From contig JBHPGW010000032.1 in assembly GCA_042569785.1 (NCBI GenBank), positions 1-29,146 of the forward strand: a stretch of DNA of 29,146 nt, read 5' to 3'. The notes below the pieces were generated by a model. The model saw only the letters and a list, made by a program, of their open reading frames with translations, did no database searches and was not told the DNA's origin. Below, piece after piece: positions 22,601 through 29,146 of this stretch. A program made the position numbers and the translations under genes. The DNA comes from JBHPGW01 sp042569785 (GTDB taxonomy: Bacteria > Planctomycetota > Phycisphaerae > Sedimentisphaerales > Anaerobacaceae). Each line of letters opens with the position of its first letter. The stretch's first letter is position 1.

Positions 22601-24205
22601 TCAATTGGCAGTGACCAAGGTTTTTTGTCTGCTTAAAGGCCAAGTTGAACCATGTTTTTCGTAAGCTCTCTGAAAGGCTTCAACAACATCAGAATCGAAC
22701 TGAGTTCCGACACAATTGTGTATCTCTTTTAGTGCATCTTCAGAGGATTTTGCGGAACTATAACCTTGTTCCGACGTCATGGCGTCAAAAGTATCGGCAA
22801 CGGCCAGGATGCGGGAGCCAATTGGTATCTCTTTGCCTTTAAGGCCGCTGGGATAACCTGTGCCATCAACTTTTTCATGGTGGTGCAGGATAGTCTGCAG
22901 TTCAAGTTCAAAAATCCCGATCGGCTCGAGTATCCTGGTAGCCGCAACAGGATGTTGGTTGATGGTTCTTCTCTCCTCTTCGGTTAATGGAGTGGTCTTT
23001 TTAAGTATACTGCCAGGTATCATTATTTTACCAAGGTCCTGCAGCAAAGCGGCGGTTCCAATGCGAGATTTTAATTCCTCGGATAAATGCATTTCTTCGG
23101 CTATCGCAATTGCGTATGTTTGAACGTTTTTGCCGTGTTTTTTCATATACTTGTCTTTAATTACCATGTCCATGGCTCTGGTAAATGCCGATATGGTGCC
23201 AAGAGCGTGTGAATTCAATTGTCTTGTCAATGACTCCACCTTTGTCTGCAGTTCATGATAAACTCGGTTGTCGGGAGCCTGGATATCTTGTTCCGGTTCG
23301 ATTTTATTCCATGAAGCAATACAATTTCGACCTTTCCTTTTAGCTGTATAAAGTGCTGCATCTGCTTTTTCGATAAGATCATTCGCATCAAGCAGATTGT
23401 TTGCATCGATGTTAGCCAGTCCAATGCTGATGGTAATTGAGATATTATCATTAAAGGCTTTCCACTGAAATTCGTCGATAACCTTGCGTAATTTTTCAGC
23501 TGCTTCCATGCCTCTTGAAGAAGAGGTTCCTGGCATTAGTATTATGAATTCTTCACCTCCGTATCGACCTGCCACATCCAGAGGATAGATATTCTCCATA
23601 AGGACCTTACCTACTTGTTTAATAATTTCATCGCCTGCAAGATGCCCGTAAGTGTCATTGACACTCTTAAAATGATCGATGTCGAGCATCATCACAGATA
23701 AAGATCGTCCCCTGATTTTTGCCCGCAGAATTTCTCTTTCGAGTATATTAAAAAAATGTCTGCGATTAGCTAATCCCGTCAGGGCGTCGGTATTGGCAAG
23801 TGATAAAATCTGCTCTTCCAGTTCGATATTTCTCAAAACGTTATTGATACGTGCCTTGAGTTCGCCGGTATCGAAAGGCTTGGTGATATAATCAACAGCT
23901 CCAATTTCTAAACCGGCTATTATATCGTATTTTTGTGATTTGGCGGAAAGAAAGATTATTGGTATTGACGAGGTTTTTCTTTCTGCCTTGAGCCGCTTGC
24001 ATGCCTCAAAACCATCGATGTTCGGCATCATTATGTCCAGCATGATCAGGCTGGGTTGTTTGTCGATAGCGATCTCTATACCCGTCAAGGCATCCTGAGC
24101 TGTTAATACGGCCAATCCCATATTCTCCAAAAGTGATTTGAGCAACGTAAGATTGACCTGGTCATCGTCTACAATTAATATTTTTCGCGGCCGTTTATTT
24201 TCCAT
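22601..24205 (-). CDS. Response regulator with GGDEF and HD-GYP domains, HD motif altered
   Basis: 534-residue cytoplasmic regulator of c-di-GMP. Domains in order: receiver (about 7-125, phospho-acceptor Asp57 in LIMLDIMMP, Lys109); GGDEF diguanylate cyclase (about 135-300) with an active-type GGEEF at 216-220 and YPLD in place of the RxxD inhibitory site at 207-210; and HD-GYP (about 335-525) with HHEKVDGTGYP at 442-452. In the HD motif the first metal ligand is replaced: ALLQDLGK reads Gln389-Asp390 where His-Asp is expected. The codon is CAG on the coding strand. The cyclase is therefore probably active and the phosphodiesterase impaired. It was probably the second gene of a kinase-regulator operon before an IS110 insertion (24252-25804) separated it from the kinase gene. 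Its present promoter is unclear. Confidence 0.9.
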   Translation of the reverse strand: MENKRPRKILIVDDDQVNLTLLKSLLENMGLAVLTAQDALTGIEIAIDKQPSLIMLDIMMPNIDGFEACKRLKAERKTSSIPIIFLSAKSQKYDIIAGLEIGAVDYITKPFDTGELKARINNVLRNIELEEQILSLANTDALTGLANRRHFFNILEREILRAKIRGRSLSVMMLDIDHFKSVNDTYGHLAGDEIIKQVGKVLMENIYPLDVAGRYGGEEFIILMPGTSSSRGMEAAEKLRKVIDEFQWKAFNDNISITISIGLANIDANNLLDANDLIEKADAALYTAKRKGRNCIASWNKIEPEQDIQAPDNRVYHELQTKVESLTRQLNSHALGTISAFTRAMDMVIKDKYMKKHGKNVQTYAIAIAEEMHLSEELKSRIGTAALLQDLGKIMIPGSILKKTTPLTEEERRTINQHPVAATRILEPIGIFELELQTILHHHEKVDGTGYPSGLKGKEIPIGSRILAVADTFDAMTSEQGYSSAKSSEDALKEIHNCVGTQFDSDVVEAFQRAYEKHGSTWPLSRQKTLVTAN

Positions 24206-24238
24206 GGTTTACTTTCTGGTTCATCTTAACTGTAGAAA

Positions 24239-24253
24239 ATATGGAACGACCGG
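24239..24253. repeat. Left flank of the IS, inverted-repeat arm plus core
   Basis: ATATGGAACGACC (24239-24251) is a perfect inverted copy of 25803-25815, followed by GG at 24252-24253, which is the likely 2-bp core. Joining the two arms gives a perfect 26-bp palindrome, the inferred target site. Confidence 0.75.
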
Positions 24254-24382
24254 CCCTGCGATTGTAAAAGGTTGTCATAAGCCGATAAAGCTTATGCGAC
24301 AAGGTGGCGCGTGGCCACCGATAATCGCGGGTTATTACACTGTGGCAACAGAGCCGCATACAATTGAAAGGAACCGGTCGTC
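24254..24382 (+). ncRNA. Candidate bridge RNA in the left end of the IS
   Basis: The 129 nt before the recombinase start contain several stem-loops: CATAAGC/GCTTATG (24276-24282, 24290-24296), GGTGGC/GCCACC (24303-24308, 24314-24319), ATAAT/GTTAT (24321-24335) and CTGT/ACAG (24340-24351). ATTGTA (24261-24266) and TACAAT (24358-24363) could close the outer stem. On the 5' side of the GGTGGC hairpin, GACAAGG (24298-24304) resembles the right end of the IS, GACAAAGG. On its 3' side, AATCGCGGG (24323-24331) is nearly complementary to the left end CCCTGCGATT. ACCGGTCGT (24373-24381) matches the centre of the inferred target palindrome. IS110 elements of the IS621 type encode such a guide RNA in this place. 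No promoter was identified, and the structure is judged by eye. Confidence 0.45.
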
Positions 24383-25507
24383 ATGAAAAATACTATAACA
24401 TATGTTGCTATGGACACACACAAAAAACAGCACAAAATTGCACTGCATTACCCTGGTCAGGAAGAGATTGTCGAATTTACCATCAACAACACAATTCGTG
24501 ACATTAAAAAAATGGTCAACAAGATTACCAGGCAATCTTCCGGAAGAGTTGAATTCTGCTACGAAGCTGGCGTTTGCGGTTTCACACTCAAGCATCGCAT
24601 TGAGCAGTTCGATTGCAAATGCAGTGTAATTGCTCCATCGCTTGTACCACGCAAGCCGGGCGAGAGAGTCAAAACAGATCGCAGAGATGCCAAAAAATTA
24701 CTCATGATGTCCAAAGCAGGCCTGCTCACCGAGGTCCATGCTCCAGACGAGAAACAAGAAGCTGCCAGAGAGCTAACCCGTCTTCGTGAAACAGCCAATG
24801 AAAATCTAAAAAGAATTCGCCACCAAATACTGAAATTCCTGACACGGCACGGATACGTTTATCGCCAAGGTTGCCATTGGACTGTAAAACATCTCACATG
24901 GATGCGTACTATTGAATTTACAGAACCCATGCTCACAAAAGCATTCGAAAACTATTTTGACCAAATGATATATTGCATTGGGAGACTGGGAAATCTGGAC
25001 AAAGAAGTTGAGCATCTGGCTAACTCACAACCATACAAACAGGTCGTGGGACTTTTGTGTTGCTTCCATGGCATTAGAACTCTCACTGCAGTGACGATCA
25101 TAACTGAAATTTTTGAGTTTGGACGTTTCGAGTCTCCACGTCATCTAATGAGTTATCTCGGTCTGACACCATCGGAAAATTCCAGCGGCGAAAAACAGAA
25201 AAAAGGTGCGATAACAAAAGCAGGAAACAAACGCATCAGGCGACTACTGAATGAAGCAGCATGGCATTATAGACACAGGTACATACCGTCAAAAGTGCTA
25301 AAAAACAGAAGAAAAGGACAACCGAAGTGGGCTATTGAAATTGCCGATGCAGCTGGTCGAAGATTGAGCAAACGCCATCGACATCTGACTAATAATGGAA
25401 AAATGCCATGCAAGGCAAACATAGCAGTTGCCAGAGAGATGACAGGGTTCATATGGTTTATGGTTACCCAATATAACGCAAGAAAAAATATAGAGGCTGC
25501 TGCTTGA
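24383..25507 (+). CDS. IS110-family transposase (DEDD recombinase)
   Basis: 374 residues with the two domains of the family. The N-terminal RuvC-like domain has the DEDD set: Asp11 (VAMDTH), Glu61 (CYEAG), Asp99 and Asp102 (KTDRRDAKKL). The C-terminal Transposase_20 domain begins near 228 with GLLCCFHGIRTLTAVTIITEI and contains FESPRHLMSYLGLTPSENSSG (split by its turn) with the candidate catalytic Ser267 or Ser268, then GAITKAGNKRIRRLLNEAAW. These elements move by a DNA-level recombination guided by an element-encoded RNA rather than by classical cut-and-paste. The reading frame is intact, so the copy may be active. The start follows the structured left end directly. Confidence 0.93.
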   Translation: MKNTITYVAMDTHKKQHKIALHYPGQEEIVEFTINNTIRDIKKMVNKITRQSSGRVEFCYEAGVCGFTLKHRIEQFDCKCSVIAPSLVPRKPGERVKTDRRDAKKLLMMSKAGLLTEVHAPDEKQEAARELTRLRETANENLKRIRHQILKFLTRHGYVYRQGCHWTVKHLTWMRTIEFTEPMLTKAFENYFDQMIYCIGRLGNLDKEVEHLANSQPYKQVVGLLCCFHGIRTLTAVTIITEIFEFGRFESPRHLMSYLGLTPSENSSGEKQKKGAITKAGNKRIRRLLNEAAWHYRHRYIPSKVLKNRRKGQPKWAIEIADAAGRRLSKRHRHLTNNGKMPCKANIAVAREMTGFIWFMVTQYNARKNIEAAA

Positions 25508-25802
25508 TCTTTTTTTCATCAGCCCTCCACCGAAGATATTTTATAATCGAATTAAGGAATTATGATGCTTAATAGCGTGGGCACAACAAAGCTACTTGCG
25601 GCCACCCTATACGATAGGCCCGTTTATAGCGGACCGAACTCGTGCTTGTAGAACGCAAAGCTTGCGACGAAGAATATCACTGTCGGCTCTGGCCGAAAGG
25701 CTAATCCACGAATATCAGACTGATTCATTGTCGAAGCAGCCCACGCGTTAAGCGTCAAAAAAAGAAAAATGAAATAAAAATACAAAAATAACGTTTGACA
25801 AA
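25508..25802. other. Right non-coding end of the IS
   Basis: About 295 nt with no gene of the element. Small hairpins are visible: CCTAT/ATAGG near 25608-25620, CGCAA/TTGCG near 25652-25666, TCGGC/GCCGA near 25683-25696, ATCAG/CTGAT near 25717-25728 and ACGC/GCGT near 25743-25755. A direct repeat GAATATCA occurs twice (about 25672 and 25711). Some IS110 relatives (IS1111 group) place their guide RNA in the right end, so this region remains a second candidate. The far end, 25748-25802, is read on the other strand as the last residues of the kinase frame. Confidence 0.5.
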
Positions 25803-28774
25803 GGTCGTTCCATATCAGGGTTTTGCTTTTTTGCTATTTCCATCCAGTCTGATCGTCTCAGAAAAGACAGTATTTTTTCACATTCTCTATGTATATCGGC
25901 AAAGATCGCTTCCGCATCGGTCAGATCATTTTGCCTGGCCAAAGCTTCAAGTTGTGATGCTCTTTGTGACAGAGATGTTGCTCTGATAGTAGCAGCCGAG
26001 CCTTTTATTTTGTGGGCCAATAAAGAAATTTCTTTAGCATTGCCAGTTTTTATCGCTTCTAACAGCCCTGTTGTTTGTCCAGGAGCATCTGTAAGCCACG
26101 CCTTAGTGACTTCTTTGACAAGCTCCTGGTCGTAGTCAAAGCATTTGATCAACTCGACCCAGTCAATAATACCTTCGCAGCTTTGTACTTCTGCGTCACA
26201 GACAGCCTGGCCAAGCGTATCGACCTGGGCCTTGACCGAATCGATCTTTTCTATAACGCAGCGCGAGGATTTTTTGGGCGGTGAAGATAAATACTTTTTG
26301 AGTATTTCAAAAAGCCTTTGGTGATCAATGGGCTTGGCCATGTAATCATTACAGCCGGCGTCAAGACATTTTTTATCGTCGCCCTTCATCGCATGTGCCG
26401 TCAGGGCGACAATTGGAGCTGCAATACCATGTTCTCGAAGAGTTTTTGTAACATCGTAACCGTTAATATCCGGCAGCTGCATATCCATGAATATCAGGTC
26501 ATAGGATTTGCTTCGAGCCATCTGGATTGCCTCTTTACCGTTATTAGCAATTGTCACTTCAACTCCTCTTTTCTCCAGCAGTTGCCTGATGACCATCTGA
26601 TTTGTCAAAACGTCCTCAGTGACTAAAACATTGCCGGAAAATTCTACGTATTCAGAATTTTCATCCTCTGGTCTCGATATCTCAGCGATATTATGCCTGT
26701 CCAAAAATGGCTGTTTTGTTATGTCCAGACCCGGTGGTATCATCAACGAGAACGTTGAGCCTTTGCCTTCCTCGCTTGTCAAGCTAAGTTCTCCGCCGAG
26801 AAGAGTCACCAATTGCCTGGTAATAGCCAGCCCCAGGCCCGTACCGCCATATTTGCGTGTAGTGCTGCCGTCTGCCTGTGTGAACGAGTCAAATATTACC
26901 AACTGTCTGTCCTGCGGGATGCCGATACCGGTGTCAACTATGTCAAAACGAATATACACATGATCGTTAATTTCACTTACGGAAACTTTTAGATGTACAT
27001 GGCCGTCGTCTGTAAATTTAATTGCGTTGCTTACGAGATTAAGCAGACACTGATTTATTCGGACATGATCGGTGCGAATTTGTTCTGGCAAACCATTGCT
27101 CTCTATAATCTCAAAGTTAAGTCCTTTCTCAACGGCTTTAGGCTTCATCAAAGATTCGATACTGTTAAGCAGTTCGCCTAAAGAGCAGTATGTCATCTCA
27201 ATATCAAGCTTGCCTGCTTCGATTTTTGAGAAGTCTAAAATGTCGTTTATAAGTTGTAAAAGAGCGTTGGCTGAATCACGAATGATATCAACATCCTCTC
27301 TCTGCTTATCGTTTAGATCGTCTTCGGCGAGTATGTCACTGAAGCCAATAATAGCGTTCATTGGCGTTCGGATCTCATGACTCATATTTGCCAGGAATTG
27401 GCTCTTAGCGGTATTGGCCCATTCGGCTTGGGTTGCCATGTCATTGGCCGTTGTCGTAGCTATCATTAATTCGTCGTTGATATGCTCGGCCTCTTCTTTG
27501 GCTTGTCTCAATTTCTCTTCGGTCTGCTCGTGAGCTATAATTTCGCAACACAATTGTTGATTACCAGCTTTTAGCTGCTGCTCATTGGCATGGAGTTGCT
27601 GATTAGATGCTTTTAGCTGCTGCTCACTGGCGCGGAGCTGTTGATTGGCAGCGTCTAATTTGTCTATCGAGGTGGTAGTTCTCTTTAGATCAAGGGCCAT
27701 TTTCTCAAAGGCATCTGAAAGTTCTCCTATTTCATCATTTGATTGAATATCGATACACGTATCCAGGTCGCCGGCGCCAATTTTGATTGACGCGTCTTTG
27801 AGCCTGCCGATAGGTTTACTGATCTTCCCAGCCAACCAACCTGATAACAGATAGGAAATAACTACAGAAAGACCGCCAACAACAACGAAAATCAACCGTA
27901 ATTGATCTACCGCTGCCAGGGCTTCTTTTTCATCTATTTCCGCTAATAAAACCCACCGCATCTCCGGGATGTAGGCGTGGGTCCCCAAAACAATAACGCC
28001 CCTGTAATCGGTAAACACCCTCGCTTTTTCATGCCAATTGTGCTCTGGCCCTATTGTTTCATTTTCGAAACATGCCGAGGTATTTTCCGTTTCAACTTTT
28101 TGTTTCAAAAAAGTATCTTTTTTAAAATGCGAAGGGGTTATCATGTATTTGTCTTTGTTTACCAGATAGATATCACCGGTTCGGCCTAAGCCGGTCTTAT
28201 CAAAAACTATCTCATTAAGCATCGTCGTCTCGATCTTTACTACCAGTACACCAAGTAGTTCACCCGTTTTGGAATTCGAGATTGGCGTAGAGACTGCAAT
28301 AGAGTTTCTTCCGGTCGATTCAGAATGGTAAGCGTCTTTAATATACGTCTGATCCTGTGCGTTTACAAAATAGGCGTCTGTTGATTTGTCCGCACCAATA
28401 ACGGCATCGTTAGTAGAAACTACAATTATTCCTTCCGTGTCTAAAACAAATAGTTCATAAAACTCCTCATGTAAACAGGCAAGCAGGTTCGATCGAACAT
28501 GGTTAAATTCAACATCAAAGTTGCCGTTTTTTTTGTGTTTGCTTAGCAGATGATTAAAGCAGACATCTTTTGTGATAAGCTCGACTTTATCCCTTTGTTC
28601 TTCCAGAAATGCCCGGACATGATTTGCCCTTGACTTTGCTGTTGTCAACAAACGATGGTGAATTTCTGTCTTTAAACTTGCCGTGGAAAAAACCCCGATC
28701 ACAGTAATTCCACTGACCATTATAACAATGGTAATAGTCAAAATAACCAGAAAGATTTTTGTTTTGATCCTCAT
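25748..28774 (-). CDS. Hybrid sensor histidine kinase with REC and HPt domains; C-terminal tail replaced by IS sequence
   Basis: 1008-residue membrane sensor. Domains in order: membrane helix (about 8-32), extracytoplasmic double-Cache-like sensor (about 35-290, with DAYFVNA, GRNSIAVSTPI and GLGRTGDIYLVN), second membrane helix (about 298-318), HAMP (about 318-372), a Gln-rich coiled coil of heptads (about 378-412), HisKA with phospho-acceptor His466 (MSHEIRTPMN), HATPase_c (NLVSNAIKFT, DTGIGIP, YGGTGLGLAI), receiver with Asp764 (FMDMQLPD), and HPt with His921 (LAHKIKGSAA). All signalling residues are intact, so a full phosphorelay is possible. The likely partner is the regulator at 22601-24205. 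The last 17 residues (LSNVIFVFLFHFSFFDA) are read from the IS right end. Without the IS the frame would continue for nine residues (VVPYFLQLR) to a TGA 15 nt before the regulator start. Confidence 0.92.
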   Translation of the reverse strand: MRIKTKIFLVILTITIVIMVSGITVIGVFSTASLKTEIHHRLLTTAKSRANHVRAFLEEQRDKVELITKDVCFNHLLSKHKKNGNFDVEFNHVRSNLLACLHEEFYELFVLDTEGIIVVSTNDAVIGADKSTDAYFVNAQDQTYIKDAYHSESTGRNSIAVSTPISNSKTGELLGVLVVKIETTMLNEIVFDKTGLGRTGDIYLVNKDKYMITPSHFKKDTFLKQKVETENTSACFENETIGPEHNWHEKARVFTDYRGVIVLGTHAYIPEMRWVLLAEIDEKEALAAVDQLRLIFVVVGGLSVVISYLLSGWLAGKISKPIGRLKDASIKIGAGDLDTCIDIQSNDEIGELSDAFEKMALDLKRTTTSIDKLDAANQQLRASEQQLKASNQQLHANEQQLKAGNQQLCCEIIAHEQTEEKLRQAKEEAEHINDELMIATTTANDMATQAEWANTAKSQFLANMSHEIRTPMNAIIGFSDILAEDDLNDKQREDVDIIRDSANALLQLINDILDFSKIEAGKLDIEMTYCSLGELLNSIESLMKPKAVEKGLNFEIIESNGLPEQIRTDHVRINQCLLNLVSNAIKFTDDGHVHLKVSVSEINDHVYIRFDIVDTGIGIPQDRQLVIFDSFTQADGSTTRKYGGTGLGLAITRQLVTLLGGELSLTSEEGKGSTFSLMIPPGLDITKQPFLDRHNIAEISRPEDENSEYVEFSGNVLVTEDVLTNQMVIRQLLEKRGVEVTIANNGKEAIQMARSKSYDLIFMDMQLPDINGYDVTKTLREHGIAAPIVALTAHAMKGDDKKCLDAGCNDYMAKPIDHQRLFEILKKYLSSPPKKSSRCVIEKIDSVKAQVDTLGQAVCDAEVQSCEGIIDWVELIKCFDYDQELVKEVTKAWLTDAPGQTTGLLEAIKTGNAKEISLLAHKIKGSAATIRATSLSQRASQLEALARQNDLTDAEAIFADIHRECEKILSFLRRSDWMEIAKKQNPDMERPLSNVIFVFLFHFSFFDA
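25803..25815. repeat. Right flank of the IS, inverted-repeat arm
   Basis: GGTCGTTCCATAT, the perfect inverted partner of 24239-24251. It encodes part of the kinase sequence DMERP on the opposite strand, which shows that this arm belonged to the interrupted gene rather than only to the IS. Confidence 0.75.
27554..27637. repeat. 42-bp tandem repeat encoding coiled-coil heptads in the kinase
   Basis: Two adjacent 42-bp units (27554-27595 and 27596-27637), mostly identical, with a partial third beyond. They encode alternating heptads NQQLxAx and EQQLKAx of the helical linker between HAMP and HisKA. Length changes here would shift the helix register by whole heptads. Confidence 0.75.
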
Positions 28775-28852
28775 TTTTTACTTTTTCTTTAACTCACAAA
28801 GCGAGATTCCACCATCACATCGCTGTACCCTGTTTGTCTTCTGCGTACTTTC

Positions 28853-28977
28853 CCTGCTATTACCTTGTTCTCGGAGCTATTTCGGTCATTTTTTTGCCGT
28901 GCTTGACGTGTTATTATACAATAGCTGTATTTGAGAAAAATAGCAGGTCACAGTCATATTTCCCATAAATAGCAGGA
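28853..28977. promoter_or_regulatory. Kinase upstream region with three AATAGCAGG motifs and a possible promoter
   Basis: AAATAGCAGG occurs at 28939-28948 and 28968-28977, and TAATAGCAGG in the opposite orientation at 28853-28862. On the minus strand a TATAAT lies at 28914-28919, between the inverted and the direct copies, about 140 nt before the kinase ATG, but no good -35 box goes with it. The + strand also shows TTGACG at 28904-28909. The motifs could be a repressor or activator site. Confidence 0.35.
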
Positions 28978-29146
28978 ATGTTATCGGTCGATGATTTTAA
29001 CGTTCTGGTGACAACAAAGTGTACCCGAGAGGCCCCGTACCTCTCCTGCGCGTTGGGCAAAATTGAAGTTTTCGAGCCCTTTTACTCAAACTTAGAGCAT
29101 TTCAAGTTTGTATGTTCATATAACCACATGATTCAAACCATCCTTT
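28978..29146. other. Window end, nothing recognised
   Basis: No gene, RNA or repeat could be supported here. A C-rich stretch, CGAGAGGCCCCGTACCTCTC (29028-29047), contains a GAGAGG...CCTCTC pairing but has no tRNA or other known context. Confidence 0.4.

Larger units (their letters stand above)
24252..25804 (+). mobile_element. IS110-family insertion sequence
   Basis: About 1.55 kb containing one IS110-type recombinase gene. Boundaries are inferred from the flanking 13-bp inverted arms and a shared GG at both edges (24252-24253 and 25803-25804), taken as the duplicated core. The element has a left non-coding end of about 130 nt and a right non-coding end of about 300 nt. It lies between a hybrid histidine kinase gene and its downstream regulator, in the opposite orientation to both. 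The alternative is that the 13-bp arms are terminal inverted repeats of the IS itself. The kinase protein ending at the right arm argues for target sequence instead. Confidence 0.75.

Noticed and set aside
24239..25815. The 13-bp inverted arms as ordinary terminal inverted repeats of the IS.
   Set aside because: IS110 elements generally lack such ends, and the right arm continues the kinase reading frame. Kept only as an alternative.
27554..27650. CRISPR-like direct repeats.
   Set aside because: The repeats are directly adjacent without spacers and encode coiled-coil heptads in frame.
29028..29047. Possible tRNA or small RNA in the C-rich stretch near the window end.
   Set aside because: No cloverleaf, no T-loop GTTCGA motif and no context support it.

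Overview
The window looks like a chromosomal segment of a planctomycete, most likely class Phycisphaerae (Sedimentisphaerales-like). This is inferred from the secreted protease at 18328-19938, whose C-terminus carries a single dockerin-like repeat (GDLDGDRDVDFSDF...NNWL) of the kind common there, together with anaerobe-type thiamine genes (thiH, not thiO) and large hybrid signalling proteins. No rRNA, tRNA or CRISPR array was seen, so the taxonomic call stays tentative.

Layout. (1) 1-6397, + strand: a tight housekeeping run with the tail of a polyprenyl (farnesyl) diphosphate synthase, dxs, NAD kinase, a secreted TPR protein and a DinG/XPD-type Fe-S helicase. (2) 6662-18088, + strand: a compact phage-derived structural module with portal, scaffold-like protein, SU10-type major capsid protein, neck protein, several tail/fibre-like proteins, a 612-residue hub-like protein, a small membrane/coiled-coil protein and a lipoprotein. 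Within this window it has no terminase, integrase, replication, lysis or tape-measure gene. Its base composition resembles the adjacent dxs-dinG genes. It could be a decayed or short-tailed prophage, or a domesticated capsid/gene-transfer-like cluster. A strong bidirectional terminator hairpin lies just downstream. (3) 18328-19938, - strand: secreted zinc-metalloprotease-like protein with a dockerin-like tail. (4) 20345-22596, + strand: a clear sigma70-type promoter, then thiS-thiG-thiH. (5) 22601-28774, - strand: a two-component c-di-GMP module, namely a hybrid histidine kinase (Cache-HAMP-HisKA-HATPase-REC-HPt) followed by a REC-GGDEF-HD-GYP response regulator, now separated by an IS110-family insertion sequence.

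The most informative structure is the IS110 insertion. A perfect 13-bp inverted repeat sits exactly at the two outer edges of the element. Removing the element and one GG rebuilds a perfect 26-bp palindrome, restores a kinase reading frame with its own stop codon, and puts that stop 15 nt before the response regulator start. This suggests that the element targeted the centre of a palindrome and split a kinase-regulator operon. The left non-coding end of the element contains stem-loops and short guide-like matches to its own predicted donor junction and target, so it is a candidate bridge RNA.

Functionally, the first block supplies isoprenoid precursors (DXP synthase), NADP and DNA-repair helicase activity. 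The thi genes make the thiamine thiazole ring. The kinase/regulator pair would link an extracellular signal to c-di-GMP, with the phosphodiesterase half probably inactive because the HD motif reads QD.
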